Shown here piece by piece: positions 26,540-36,432 of a stretch of 64,000 bases of DNA (position 1 is its first letter; the number at the start of each line of letters is the position of its first letter). A program made the translations under genes and the position numbers. This DNA comes from Bacteroidota bacterium (lineage in GTDB: Bacteria; Bacteroidota; Bacteroidia; B-17B0; Aurantibacillaceae): the NCBI GenBank assembly GCA_025363015.1, contig JANYEQ010000126.1, positions 1 to 64,000 on the forward strand, in the 5' to 3' direction. The notes under the pieces were generated by a model. It was given only the letters and a program-made list of their open reading frames with translations. It made no database searches and was not told the origin of the DNA.

Positions 26540-29500
26540 TTATTTTCTATACATCAACCTTAATAAACTTGGAAAAACTAAAAGTAATAAAGGTAATCCC
26601 GCTGTAAACCCTCCAATTACTGCTACAGCCAGTGGCTGTTGCATTTGCGCTCCTAAACCTATTCCTAATGCTAAGGGCATTAATGCCAGTATAGCTCCAA
26701 TAGCAGTCATTAATTTTGGACGGATTCTCAATGCAATTGCATAGTTGATGGAAGTATCAATATCTCCCGTTTCTTTTAAGTTTGCTTTAAATTGATTAAC
26801 AGTAAAGATGGCATTTTCGGCAATGATACCCACAATCATAATAATACCCGTGTAACTACTTACGTTTAAAGGGATATTACATATATATAAGCCTAATATA
26901 CATCCAGCTATTCCCATTACCGAAATAAATAAAACTAAAAAAGAAAGCATAAACTCTTTAAATAAAAACATAAGTACACCAAATACTAATAACGAAGCCA
27001 ATGCTAAAATCATTAGCAATTCTTTAAAAGATTGCTGTTGTTCTGCATAAGCACCACCATAAGCTATGCTGTATCCTTGTGGCAAAGGTAAATTTTGTTT
27101 AAACGTTTTTTTAATTTCTTTAATGGCACTGCCTAAATCTCTATTTTCTAATCGTGTTGTTAATACTACTGCCGATTTTAAATCTTCCCTACGAAATTCT
27201 ATTTCTCCTGGTATAATAGATACATCACAGAAAAAAGATATTGGACGAGTTGTACCATCTGGTAAAAAAATTAATTGCTTTTTAATATTTTCTAAATCAT
27301 TGGTTTTATAATTTGTAAAACGTAATAATATTCTGCGCATTTGTTCCCCATCTTGTAGTTGCCCTAATTGCAAACCTCCTGTCATAGCTGCTTGTGCAGT
27401 AGATGGTACGGGTATATTTGCATTTGCACCAAGTGGCACACCACTTGTATAAGCCGTTAACTGTGTTTGAAAATCAAGTAAAGATATTTTGTACAAACTT
27501 AATTTTTCTTGATTGGGTGTAAATATAAGTGATGGACCAGTCGTTACTAAACCATTGTTAATATCTACAATACCCGGTATTTGTTGTAATAACGAATCGG
27601 CTTGTTTGGCATATACTTTTAATAATTTATAGTCGTTACCATAAATTTTTATTTGAATGGGTGAAGGTGTACTCATTAAGTCGCCTAATAAATCGGAGAT
27701 ACGTTGCCCAAATGAAATTTCTTCCATTGTAGTAACTGTTGCTTCAATCTCTTTTCGCAATTCATTAATAACTTCTTCGGTTGTTTTTTTTCTGTCTTTT
27801 TTTAATTGAATAGAGTAATCGCCAATATTTGGTGGGTCTGCTCTAAAGGCCATGTGCGTACCTGTTCGGCGAGAGTATGCTTCTACATCAGGATGTTTAA
27901 TAACAATCTTTTCAATTTCTTTACACATTGCATCCGTTTCTTCAATAGATGTTCCTGCAGGTGAAATATAATCTAACACAATACTGCCTTCATCTAAATC
28001 AGGTAAAAAACCTGTTTGTAATTTACCTGATGCCCAAAAGGCAGATACACCAAGCAATACGACTAATAAAATAGCGATGATTGGTTTTTTAAAAAACCAA
28101 GTCAACCATTTTAATTTATTTATAGCTTTTTCAGCACTATGATCTATTGGCTTCAAACTATGTTTGTAACCTATAGCTAAATGCAAAACAGGAAGTAACA
28201 ACCAAGTTACCAAAAACGAAGTAATCATAGTTATTTGCATGGTGTCGGAAAGTTCTTTAAAAAAACTTCCTGCTAAACCGCTCATTAACCGAAATGGAAA
28301 ATGAATAACAATGGTTGCTAATGAAGAGCCTACCATAGCAGGAAATAAATCCTTAATAGCTTCTTTTACAATTTGGTATTTATTTTTTTCGGGATAATCT
28401 TCGTGTGCCCGATAAATTTGTTCGATGATAACAATAGCATCGTCTATAATTAAGCCTATTGATGCCGCAATTGCGCCCAACGACATAATATTAATAGTAA
28501 TACCAACTAAATACAAAACTAATAAAGTAAATGCTAAAGTAATAGGGATAGTAACCATTACTATTAAACTTGCACGCCAAGAACGAAGAAACAATATCAT
28601 AACAATGATGGCTAAGAAAAGGCCTTCGTATATTGTTTTAATTACACTATGAATACTGTCTCCAACAAAAGCACTTTGATCGTAATATGGTTTTAATATA
28701 TATCCTTTCGGCAATACCTTTTTAGCTTCGGCCATTTTTGCCTCCGCATCCTTTGCAAAATCAATTAAATTAACATCAGGTTGTTTTACTAAATCAATTA
28801 AAACGGCATTGCTGCCATTTGCATTAATAATTAAAAACTCTTGTTGTTCTTGTATTTCAATTTTTGCAACTTCTTTTAATTTTACTAACCTGAGCCCGTC
28901 ATTTTTTATAATTACGTTTTCTAAAGCGTCCACATCATTTACACGGGTATCAGTAATTGATAAATACAAACGACGGTAATCGTTTAAATAACCATTAGAG
29001 AGTACAAAATTATTATTGCTAAATGCAGTAATTAAAGCATTTGGCGTTAATCCTAACGATGATAATTTAATGGCATCAGGAATAACTACAAAGTCTTTTG
29101 CTTTACCACCTCTAACCACAACGTTTGAAATACCTTTTACTTGCGAAAAAATAGGACGTAAAATTAAATTAGCAGCATCTCTCAATGCAACTTGGCTGTG
29201 AGTTGGACTTTCTAACGTTAATCCATAAACCGGAAATAATGATTGATTCATCGCTTCAATTGATAAATTAACGCCTTGAGGTAAATAATTTTTTATTTCA
29301 TTAATTCGGCTTTCTATTTGCGTTTTTTGTGCATAAGTATCTAATCCCCATTCAAAATAAACATCAATAGTAGATGTGCCCCTACCAGTGCTGCTTCTCA
29401 CAATGGTTACTCCTTTTACACGCTTAACGGCGCTTTCTAAAGGTTTTGTAATGGTAATCATCATTCTATCTACTGGTATTTGTCCGGCATCTACTAAAAT

Positions 29501-29641
29501 GGTAATTCGTGGAAATAAAACTTCTGGAAATAAATTAGTTTGCATTCGGTTATACGAAAAACCGCCCACCATTAAAAGCAAAATACCAACAAAAATAATT
29601 GGCTTCGCAAAAATTTGAAAATAATTTTTTGAGTTTAGCAT
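26540..29641 (-). CDS. RND-family efflux pump inner-membrane transporter
   Basis: This 1033-residue proton-driven exporter of the AcrB/CusA superfamily has twelve membrane segments and two large periplasmic loops. The proton-relay aspartates D400-D401 lie in G-L-I-I-D-D-A-I-V-I-I-E of segment 4, and a lysine (K976, R-I-R-P-K-L-M-T-A) sits in segment 10. The N-terminal P-E-V-L-F-P-R-I-T and the loop phrases fit multidrug-type pumps better than a metal-specific CusA; the substrate cannot be told. It is the last gene of an operon with outer-membrane and adaptor genes. Its stop faces the miaA stop with one base between. Confidence 0.93.
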   Translation of the reverse strand: MLNSKNYFQIFAKPIIFVGILLLMVGGFSYNRMQTNLFPEVLFPRITILVDAGQIPVDRMMITITKPLESAVKRVKGVTIVRSSTGRGTSTIDVYFEWGLDTYAQKTQIESRINEIKNYLPQGVNLSIEAMNQSLFPVYGLTLESPTHSQVALRDAANLILRPIFSQVKGISNVVVRGGKAKDFVVIPDAIKLSSLGLTPNALITAFSNNNFVLSNGYLNDYRRLYLSITDTRVNDVDALENVIIKNDGLRLVKLKEVAKIEIQEQQEFLIINANGSNAVLIDLVKQPDVNLIDFAKDAEAKMAEAKKVLPKGYILKPYYDQSAFVGDSIHSVIKTIYEGLFLAIIVMILFLRSWRASLIVMVTIPITLAFTLLVLYLVGITINIMSLGAIAASIGLIIDDAIVIIEQIYRAHEDYPEKNKYQIVKEAIKDLFPAMVGSSLATIVIHFPFRLMSGLAGSFFKELSDTMQITMITSFLVTWLLLPVLHLAIGYKHSLKPIDHSAEKAINKLKWLTWFFKKPIIAILLVVLLGVSAFWASGKLQTGFLPDLDEGSIVLDYISPAGTSIEETDAMCKEIEKIVIKHPDVEAYSRRTGTHMAFRADPPNIGDYSIQLKKDRKKTTEEVINELRKEIEATVTTMEEISFGQRISDLLGDLMSTPSPIQIKIYGNDYKLLKVYAKQADSLLQQIPGIVDINNGLVTTGPSLIFTPNQEKLSLYKISLLDFQTQLTAYTSGVPLGANANIPVPSTAQAAMTGGLQLGQLQDGEQMRRILLRFTNYKTNDLENIKKQLIFLPDGTTRPISFFCDVSIIPGEIEFRREDLKSAVVLTTRLENRDLGSAIKEIKKTFKQNLPLPQGYSIAYGGAYAEQQQSFKELLMILALASLLVFGVLMFLFKEFMLSFLVLFISVMGIAGCILGLYICNIPLNVSSYTGIIMIVGIIAENAIFTVNQFKANLKETGDIDTSINYAIALRIRPKLMTAIGAILALMPLALGIGLGAQMQQPLAVAVIGGFTAGLPLLLLVFPSLLRLMYRK

Positions 29642-29646
29642 TGCTT

Positions 29647-30561
29647 CTATTTTGTGATTTTTACAGAAGCAGTATCTGCTAAACCATAATTACCATTACT
29701 TATAATTCTATCTGTAACATTAAACTTTGGAGATATAATTTCTACTTCTTTATCACTTTTATTGCCAAGCGTAATGGGTATTTTAACAGCTGTACTATCA
29801 TTAATCAATTTCATTACCCAAAATTCTTGCATCATTTCATCACTTAGTACGCAAGGCTTTGCTATAATTTGTGTGTTACCATTTGATGTTTTATCAATTA
29901 AAACTTTAACAATTAAATTTTCGGGTAAAAAAAGTATATCGTTAGACTTTGCTAAAATAGTTTGGGTTTGAGCTAATGCGTTCATAGCTGTTAATGGTGT
30001 TGTAATAGTAGCAGAATGTGTTGTATTGTCGGGCAAACTTATTGTACAATGATGTCCTACTTTTGTATACTGACTAAATTCGTAAGGCACATTAATTTGA
30101 AATGCTAAATCATTACTTTCTGCAATGGTACACAGTTGTGTGCCTTCTAAAATATAATCGCCCGTTTGTTGTTTATCAAATGTGCTAATTATACCAGATG
30201 CAGGCGCATAAATTTTTATATTTCCAAAATTAGTTAAGGCTGTATCTGAATTAATAATTTGTTTTCCTAATGCCTTACGTTCTTTGGTTTGTAACTCATA
30301 TAATACTTGTCCTTTGGTAATTCTATCGCCCAAATGAATATTTACTTTAGTAATAAACGCTGGAATTTCGGCAGTAATTACATTTCTTTTTAAATAAATA
30401 GTGGTAGCCGATAGTATTAAGTTATCATCAATTGAACCTATTCGGACAGTCGTCGTTTGTACAGGCGATTTTGGAGTAACTAATTGCTCAAGCTCTTGTT
30501 GCTTATTATTGCACGCCGTAATTATAACAGTAAAAAAAAGTATATAAAATAATTTAGCCAT
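29647..30561 (-). CDS. RND pump periplasmic adaptor lipoprotein (membrane fusion protein)
   Basis: The adaptor links the inner-membrane pump to the outer-membrane channel. A lipoprotein signal ends at C17 (I-I-T-A-C). The lipoyl-like halves appear around I-T-K-V-N-I-H-L-G-D-R-I-T-K-G-Q-V-L-Y (about 67-85) and I-Y-A-P-A-S-G-I-I-S-T-F (about 113-124), followed by beta-barrel and membrane-proximal parts. At 304 residues it is short for the family because the helical hairpin between the lipoyl halves is nearly absent. It lies five bases before the pump gene and four after the channel gene. Confidence 0.9.
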   Translation of the reverse strand: MAKLFYILFFTVIITACNNKQQELEQLVTPKSPVQTTTVRIGSIDDNLILSATTIYLKRNVITAEIPAFITKVNIHLGDRITKGQVLYELQTKERKALGKQIINSDTALTNFGNIKIYAPASGIISTFDKQQTGDYILEGTQLCTIAESNDLAFQINVPYEFSQYTKVGHHCTISLPDNTTHSATITTPLTAMNALAQTQTILAKSNDILFLPENLIVKVLIDKTSNGNTQIIAKPCVLSDEMMQEFWVMKLINDSTAVKIPITLGNKSDKEVEIISPKFNVTDRIISNGNYGLADTASVKITK

Positions 30562-30565
30562 AGTA

Positions 30566-31849
30566 TTACCAATTCCAATAATTATACGTATTAATTAATA
30601 ATTGTTTAGTAGATTGCATTAAAACATAATCACGTTGCAAAGAAGCTAAATTTTTTACGGTTGTAATATAAGCAGTAACGGATTGTTGACCAGTTATTAC
30701 CTCTTTTTTATAATACTCTAATAGCTGTTTGTAATCCTTTAATTGATTACTAGAAATAAGCATCCTTTCGTTAAGGGACATAATCTCGGTTAAAATTTTA
30801 TTTTTACGAATAGTATTTTGTGTAATAAAATTTAATTTATACGATTGAGTTGATTTTATTAAAATATCTGTTTTACGTTTATTTAAGCTTTTTTGTTTTC
30901 CATCAAAAAGATAAATTGAAAAATTTAAGCCACCACTTAATCCAAAACGATTGGGCAATGTTGGCACATAAACACCATTTAAGCCTACATTAGCAAAAGC
31001 ATTTAATTGCGGTTTATATTTTAAGTCGAATATTTTTTGTGAGGCTATTAAATTCAAACTGTCTAGTTTAAACTTATCTGTAAAAGCAGATTGATTGATA
31101 GATGTATTAATAATCAAGTCAATATCTTTAATGGTAATTAAATTAGTATCATTAATTCCACAAAGTATATTTAAATCCATTAAATGGCTTCGGTATGTTG
31201 ATTTGAATAATGCCAATGTATTTAATTGTGTTTGTTGCTCTATAGACACTAACAATAAATCAGATTGCTTTAACAAACCACTTTCAACTAATTTAGTAAC
31301 AACTAATTTTTGTTCAGAAATTAATTGCGAAAGTTGTTTTACATAGTCTGTTTGTTTTAAATCTTGAAGGCACAAAATATACTGGTCGCCAACAATTTTT
31401 TCAATATCATGTTCGCTCAATTTAACATTATTTTGGTTTATTTGATTGGCTACAGCAACTTGTTCACTCGCCATTTTTAATTTACCTGCGTTAAATATAG
31501 GTTGGTTAAGATTAAACATAGCCTGATATACGCCACCGTTACTAGCAGCAATATCATATCCAAAATAATTTGTAGCATCACTTGGACTTACTTGAAATTG
31601 GGTAACGCCATTATCTTTATTAATAATTGGGGCAACCGCAATGCCTGCGTTGAATGTAACTTGTGGCTTGGTGTATAAGGCTTTAATGCGTTCTACTTCA
31701 ACTTTAGAAGCTTCACTTTGATTTTTGTTATCTTGTATAAGTGGGCTATTAGTTTTGGCTTGTGTAATGTAATAGGTTAAATCATTTTGACTGTAAATAT
31801 AACCAGAAGCGGATAGTATTAATAGTATATATAGGGGCACTTTTTTCAT
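30566..31849 (-). CDS. TolC-family outer-membrane efflux channel
   Basis: This 427-residue protein has a signal peptide (about 1-20). The long, mostly helical remainder has the two-fold repeat of outer-membrane efflux proteins: N-S-P-L-I-Q-D-N-K-N (about 35-44) in the first half and K-Y-K-P-Q-L-N-A-F-A-N-V-G (about 280-292) in the second. It forms the outer-membrane exit duct of the tripartite pump encoded with the two genes that follow it. As first gene of the operon it sits directly behind a consensus -7 box. Confidence 0.9.
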   Translation of the reverse strand: MKKVPLYILLILSASGYIYSQNDLTYYITQAKTNSPLIQDNKNQSEASKVEVERIKALYTKPQVTFNAGIAVAPIINKDNGVTQFQVSPSDATNYFGYDIAASNGGVYQAMFNLNQPIFNAGKLKMASEQVAVANQINQNNVKLSEHDIEKIVGDQYILCLQDLKQTDYVKQLSQLISEQKLVVTKLVESGLLKQSDLLLVSIEQQTQLNTLALFKSTYRSHLMDLNILCGINDTNLITIKDIDLIINTSINQSAFTDKFKLDSLNLIASQKIFDLKYKPQLNAFANVGLNGVYVPTLPNRFGLSGGLNFSIYLFDGKQKSLNKRKTDILIKSTQSYKLNFITQNTIRKNKILTEIMSLNERMLISSNQLKDYKQLLEYYKKEVITGQQSVTAYITTVKNLASLQRDYVLMQSTKQLLINTYNYWNW

Positions 31850-31858
31850 TTACTTTAA

Positions 31859-31887
31859 CAAATGTAAGTAAAGATTCTAAAGCAAAT
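31859..31887 (-). promoter_or_regulatory. Promoter of the RND pump operon
   Basis: Read on the minus strand, TTTG is followed by 16 bases and then the consensus Bacteroidota -7 box TACATTTG (31866-31859), which ends nine bases before the ATG of the channel gene. The spacing is at the short edge of the usual range, and the leader would be very short. Confidence 0.5.
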
Positions 31888-31914
31888 CTATTCTTAATTA
31901 AGTATAATAAATGT

Positions 31915-33426
31915 TTACTTAATTTTATAGATATAAGCTGTTTGGTTATCATTTAACGGGTTAAGCCAATGAAGGGTTTTATCAAGTAAACTGGCATCAA
32001 TTGTTGCTTCGTATGTTAAGGTAGGAAAACGTTTTCTTAAAGTATCAACTCTCGCATTTATGTTTTCTGTTTGCACAAAAAGTACATAATTTGGTTTTTG
32101 AGAAGCCTTATAATTATAGTAATACAAAGCACTATCTGCATTAAAATTTTTAGAAATCCCACACACCGAAAACCATTTACCGTAATAAAACAAAGGTGGC
32201 ATTAAAAAATTATTTTCTTTATTACTATCTTCCACAAAAAAACCATTACATTCTTTTTTATTATAAAAATAATACGCTGATTCTACCATGTGCCGTTTAC
32301 CATAAGATGGACTTAATAACAAGAACAAAATGCTATTTATTATAATTACAAAATACATAAATATTTTTAAAAGTTTTTTATTAAATTTTTGCTTATAGGT
32401 TTCATAAATACTAAACATACCAATAGTACCAGCAATAATTAGTAAGGGAAAAATGGTAAGTACAAAACGTTCTTGCTTGTTTGGGAAATAAGTATGAAAT
32501 GCTAAATAAATTAAAACTGGCCAAAATAAAATAGGTAATTTTTTCCAGGTATAAAAATAACCAGCAAAAATTAAAAAGCTTAATGGAGGTATTAGTAAAC
32601 CAAAAATTAAATCGAAATACATGTGCCAATTATTCGTACCATAAACATTAGCATTATTGATATTGTAATTTATATATTCAATAAATTCGGCAAAAGGTTT
32701 TTTCCATAAAATAAAATCTACTATACCATTTGTAAGTAGTATTAAACCAAAAAACGAAATAACAATAGTAAAAATACTTTTAAATTTTGTTTTATATAGT
32801 AACAAAGCCACACCTATACCTGCTAACACAAATACAATTTGAAAACGCATACTAAATGCAATACCAAATAATAAGCCTGCTACTACATAATTTTTTAGTG
32901 TTGGCATAGGCTTTATAAGCAACCAAATACCAATTAAAATAGGTGGGACACAAACAAATTCAGCTAAGTTACGTACACAAATAAAAGGCATAAACCAATA
33001 TAGTGCCATAAATAAACCAACATACCAAGCTACTTTTGCATTGCTATATTGCTTAGTTATTTTATAACCATATTTTATGAGTAGTAAGGAATATAAAGCG
33101 TGGATTAAGCGAACTAGAAACATTTTTAGTTGCGGATTTAAAATACCACAAAATTTTAAACCACTAAAAAATACATAATGTAACCACACATAAAAAAGTG
33201 GATGGCCTTGTGCTTGTCTGGTTGGGTCAGCTTTATCGGGTAACCAATAATTATAATCAAAGCCATCCACCCAACTTTGCGAGGCTTCGATAATTAAAAA
33301 ATGATCGTCAAAAAATCCAAAACCCTTACTAAAAATTACCGATATTAATCGGGCTAAAAAACCAATTAATAATAATTGTTGTAAAGGCGTAAATTTATTT
33401 TTAAACCAATTTATATAAACTGTCAT
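31915..33426 (-). CDS. Polytopic GT-C glycosyltransferase-like membrane protein
   Basis: This 503-residue protein has about ten to twelve membrane segments. An acidic pair, D40-D41-H, lies in the first external loop (G-F-G-F-F-D-D-H-F), the hallmark of GT-C enzymes such as PMT/GT39-type mannosyl- or arabinosyltransferases that use lipid-linked sugars. Further loop features are Q-G-H-P-L-F-Y (about 73-79) and N-K-Q-E-R-F in a late loop, also seen in that group. The C-terminal 100 residues are extracytoplasmic. The ATG overlaps the stop of the S41 peptidase gene by one base (TAATG), so the two are co-translated. Acceptor and sugar are unknown. Confidence 0.75.
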   Translation of the reverse strand: MTVYINWFKNKFTPLQQLLLIGFLARLISVIFSKGFGFFDDHFLIIEASQSWVDGFDYNYWLPDKADPTRQAQGHPLFYVWLHYVFFSGLKFCGILNPQLKMFLVRLIHALYSLLLIKYGYKITKQYSNAKVAWYVGLFMALYWFMPFICVRNLAEFVCVPPILIGIWLLIKPMPTLKNYVVAGLLFGIAFSMRFQIVFVLAGIGVALLLYKTKFKSIFTIVISFFGLILLTNGIVDFILWKKPFAEFIEYINYNINNANVYGTNNWHMYFDLIFGLLIPPLSFLIFAGYFYTWKKLPILFWPVLIYLAFHTYFPNKQERFVLTIFPLLIIAGTIGMFSIYETYKQKFNKKLLKIFMYFVIIINSILFLLLSPSYGKRHMVESAYYFYNKKECNGFFVEDSNKENNFLMPPLFYYGKWFSVCGISKNFNADSALYYYNYKASQKPNYVLFVQTENINARVDTLRKRFPTLTYEATIDASLLDKTLHWLNPLNDNQTAYIYKIK

Positions 33427-34889
33427 TACTTTAAATTTAATAATTCTTTAACTTTTAATAGTTCTAAATCTTTTTTAGCAAAAATATCATTAATAGTATA
33501 TTCAATTTTATAATCGGGTAATATACCGTGCCCTGTAGTTGTTTTAAAAATATCATGGTTAATTCTAAAAGCGGGTATTCTTACTTTTAAGTGTGTATTT
33601 GGTAAAATATAGTAGGGTGTAATACCTGCATTACAGCCTTCTAATGTCCCACTAGTTTCTTCGCCTATGAAAGTAGCTCTGTTATTGTTTTTTAAGTATG
33701 CCCCTACTAAACACGATGCCGAAAAAGAACCACCATTAATTAACACATATATTTTTTTAGCATAATGGTATTTTTTAATAGGTTTAATTTTTACAATATA
33801 ATTATCTGTATCGCCCACGCTTTGTTTTTTTGCAATGTATTTAAAACCAAAGCGCATTGACCTAAACCAAACATTACCGCTAGTGTATTTTTTAAAGGGA
33901 TAATTTTTTATATGCGTTTTTAATGTTTGATTTTGGCTACTATCTAGTAAATAACTTAATAATTTATAACTATTTGCTAAACTCCCGCCACCATTGTTCC
34001 GCAAGTCTATAATTAAATTTTCAGAATGATTAATTTCTAGTTTTTTAAATATTTTTTTATATGCTTTTCTGTAGCCTTTACGGCTAAACGAAGCTATTTT
34101 TAAAAATACTGTTTTTTTAGCTGTATCTAAAAATTTATATTTAATAGTCGCACGCTTATAAATCGAAAATGAGCTATCATCTTTTGCTAATAAGGGTATA
34201 GCTGGTATATTTATTAATTTTTGTGCAGGATATTTTACAGTTTTAATGACTTTGTTTTTTAAATACTCAACATTAAATGTATCTGGCCTGCCAAACAAGC
34301 CTAAATAATAGCCATTAAACCCATATTTTAAATAATGATTTTTTCCTGTTTCATTAAAACCATCCACGGTAATCATTTGCTTACAGGCTTTTAGCATAGA
34401 GTCGGCGCTATAGCCATTGATTCTTAAAATTTCTATTCCTTTTGTTAAAAGGGTATCGCGTTTTTTAGTTAAACCCGCCAAAACATAAATTTTATTTTGT
34501 ACTGGAATAAATAAGTAAGGCGAGTAATTTAATTTTAATTTATTTATTTCTTTACCATACTTTTTAGAAAAGCCAACCTCAGTATGTCCGCAGTGTAAAT
34601 CGTTAATTAATATTTTTAATTTAATTCTAAATTGTTTTTCGGTAAGACTATCATTTATTGAGTAAATAAAATTATTAAATTTAGTTTCGTAATACCCTTT
34701 ACTATTATAAATACCAATAACAGGGTGCATCTTTAAAATTACATTTTTTAAAATTGTAGCATCTTCAATTAATTGTTCTGATGCATATTTTTTAGTAAGC
34801 AACGATTGTTTTGAAGCTTGGGGGTAACACAACGATACGAATAGCAATGCAAAAAATAGTAAAATAAAATGTCGTGATAAAAAAAGCAT
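33426..34889 (-). CDS. S41-family peptidase, secreted
   Basis: This 487-residue protein has a signal peptide (about 1-24). An N-terminal helical part contains the L-K-I-L-I-N-D-L-H-C-G-H-T-E segment, whose histidine is typical of this subgroup. The catalytic S41 domain (about 255-460) has L-I-I-D-L-R-N-N-G-G-G-S, the serine in G-G-S-F-S-A-S, and G-E-E-T-S-G where C-terminal processing proteases carry their F-G-K lysine. It therefore belongs to the lysine-less, tricorn/IRBP-like branch and probably uses another general base. No PDZ domain is evident. It is divergent from the gene at 34918, only 28 bases apart. Confidence 0.85.
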   Translation of the reverse strand: MLFLSRHFILLFFALLFVSLCYPQASKQSLLTKKYASEQLIEDATILKNVILKMHPVIGIYNSKGYYETKFNNFIYSINDSLTEKQFRIKLKILINDLHCGHTEVGFSKKYGKEINKLKLNYSPYLFIPVQNKIYVLAGLTKKRDTLLTKGIEILRINGYSADSMLKACKQMITVDGFNETGKNHYLKYGFNGYYLGLFGRPDTFNVEYLKNKVIKTVKYPAQKLINIPAIPLLAKDDSSFSIYKRATIKYKFLDTAKKTVFLKIASFSRKGYRKAYKKIFKKLEINHSENLIIDLRNNGGGSLANSYKLLSYLLDSSQNQTLKTHIKNYPFKKYTSGNVWFRSMRFGFKYIAKKQSVGDTDNYIVKIKPIKKYHYAKKIYVLINGGSFSASCLVGAYLKNNNRATFIGEETSGTLEGCNAGITPYYILPNTHLKVRIPAFRINHDIFKTTTGHGILPDYKIEYTINDIFAKKDLELLKVKELLNLK

Positions 34890-34923
34890 ATTGTTATATT
34901 TGTAAAAATACTACAATATGCTT
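34884..34923. promoter_or_regulatory. Divergent start region inside an 11-base inverted repeat
   Basis: AAGCATATTGT (34884-34894) and ACAATATGCTT (34913-34923) are perfect reverse complements 18 bases apart. Each arm contains the start codon of one of the two divergent genes, so both messages begin translation in the same sequence. A consensus -7 box TATATTTG (34895-34902) for the + strand gene fills part of the spacer. Binding of one protein here would control both genes; this is inference. Confidence 0.5.
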
Positions 34924-36123
34924 AAAATAAAAATTGGCGTTTTGCGTGAAGAAAAAAGTCCACCAGATAAACGTGTGCCCTTAACGCCCTTAATTTGTTC
35001 AGAAATTAGCCGTAATTATCCCACTGTTGAAATTGTTGTTCAGCCCAGTAAAATTAGGTGTTATAGCGATGATGAATACACCTCTTTTGGGGTAACATTA
35101 CAAGAAGACTTGAACGATTGTGATGTATTAATGGGTGTAAAAGAAGTACCTAAAGAACAATTAATTGCTACTAAAAAATATTTTTTCTTTTCGCACACGA
35201 TTAAAAAACAAGCACATAACAAAAAATTAATGCTAGCATTAATTGAAAAAAAAGTGCAAATGATTGATTACGAAACTTTAACCGATAAAAACAACAATAG
35301 AATAATTGGTTTTGGGCGTTACGCAGGCGTTGTTGGCGCTTACAATGGTATTTTAGGCTATGGTTTAAAGTATGATTTGTTTCGCTTAAAACCCGCTAAC
35401 TTGTGTAGAGATAGAGCCGAAATGGAAGAAGAACTGAAGCGTGTAAAATTACCAAATATAAAAATTGCTTTAACGGGTGGCGGACGTGTTGCCAATGGCG
35501 TAATAGAAACATTAAGTGCCTTGCGCATTAGAAAAGTAACCCCCGAAGAGTTTTTAGGAAATAGCTTTAGAGAACCAGTTTATTGCCAGCTAAACCCACG
35601 AGATTATGTAGAGAGACCCGACGATCATAACTTTGATTTAAACGACTTTTTTAAACACCCCGAACACTTTACCTCAAAATTTGTAGCTTTTACAAAGGTT
35701 ACCGATTTATTTATTTCAGCACATTATTGGGATCCTCGCTCGCCAAAAATGTTTACCAAAGAGGATATGAAAGCGCCCGATTTTCACATCAGTGTAATTG
35801 CCGATATTACTTGTGATATTGATGGAAGTGTGCCTACAACCATTCGTTCAACCACAATTTCGCAACCATTTTTTGGGTATAACATTAAAGAAGATAAAGA
35901 AGATTTACCATTTAATAAAAATACCATTTGCATTATGGCTGTTGATAATTTACCCTGTGAATTGCCCCGCGATGCCAGTGATGATTTTGGAAAAGATTTA
36001 ACCGAACGTGTATTACCTTTTATTTTTAGCAATGATAGCGATAAAGTAATTGAACGCGCAAGCATTTGTATTAATGGTAAACTTACCAAAAACTTTGAGT
36101 ATTTGAGCGATTATGCATATTGA
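34918..36123 (+). CDS. Saccharopine/alanine dehydrogenase-like NAD(P)-dependent oxidoreductase
   Basis: This 401-residue protein has an AlaDH/PNT-type N-terminal domain ([19 protein letters not shown], about 6-24) and a Rossmann domain with [13 protein letters not shown] near 182-194. The layout resembles yeast-type lysine-forming saccharopine dehydrogenase (LYS1) and the relatives common in Bacteroidota. The second half has [15 protein letters not shown], also typical. The actual substrate in bacteria without the alpha-aminoadipate pathway is unclear, so an exact reaction is not given. Confidence 0.8.
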   Translation: MLKIKIGVLREEKSPPDKRVPLTPLICSEISRNYPTVEIVVQPSKIRCYSDDEYTSFGVTLQEDLNDCDVLMGVKEVPKEQLIATKKYFFFSHTIKKQAHNKKLMLALIEKKVQMIDYETLTDKNNNRIIGFGRYAGVVGAYNGILGYGLKYDLFRLKPANLCRDRAEMEEELKRVKLPNIKIALTGGGRVANGVIETLSALRIRKVTPEEFLGNSFREPVYCQLNPRDYVERPDDHNFDLNDFFKHPEHFTSKFVAFTKVTDLFISAHYWDPRSPKMFTKEDMKAPDFHISVIADITCDIDGSVPTTIRSTTISQPFFGYNIKEDKEDLPFNKNTICIMAVDNLPCELPRDASDDFGKDLTERVLPFIFSNDSDKVIERASICINGKLTKNFEYLSDYAY

Positions 36124-36167
36124 TATTAAAGTTATCATTTAATAATAATTTTTTTACAAAAAAAAAT

Positions 36168-36377
36168 ATGGAAGTAAAAGATAGTAATGGAGCAATACTA
36201 ATAGATGGCGACTCGGTAACCTTAATAAAAGATTTAAAAGTTAAAGGCTCATCTTTAGTATTAAAACGAGGTACAGTAGTTAAAAAAATTAAATTAACGG
36301 ATGACGAAAACGAAATAGATTGTCGTATAAATGGCAGTAATATTGTACTTAAAACAGAATTTTTAAAGAAAATTTAA
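36168..36377 (+). CDS. PhnA-domain (YjdM-like) small protein
   Basis: This 69-residue protein corresponds to the C-terminal PhnA/YjdM domain: V-K-D-S-N-G (3-8), [18 protein letters not shown] (11-28), K-R-G-T-V-V-K and a final [10 protein letters not shown]. The zinc-ribbon N-terminal half of E. coli YjdM is missing, as in many short bacterial homologues. Despite the name it has no shown role in phosphonate use. I chose the ATG at 36168; an upstream TTG overlapping the previous gene is unlikely. Confidence 0.85.
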   Translation: MEVKDSNGAILIDGDSVTLIKDLKVKGSSLVLKRGTVVKKIKLTDDENEIDCRINGSNIVLKTEFLKKI

Positions 36378-36432
36378 ACAAACTAGGTATTTCACCAACC
36401 TATAACTTCCTTATTCTTATTTTACATTAATA

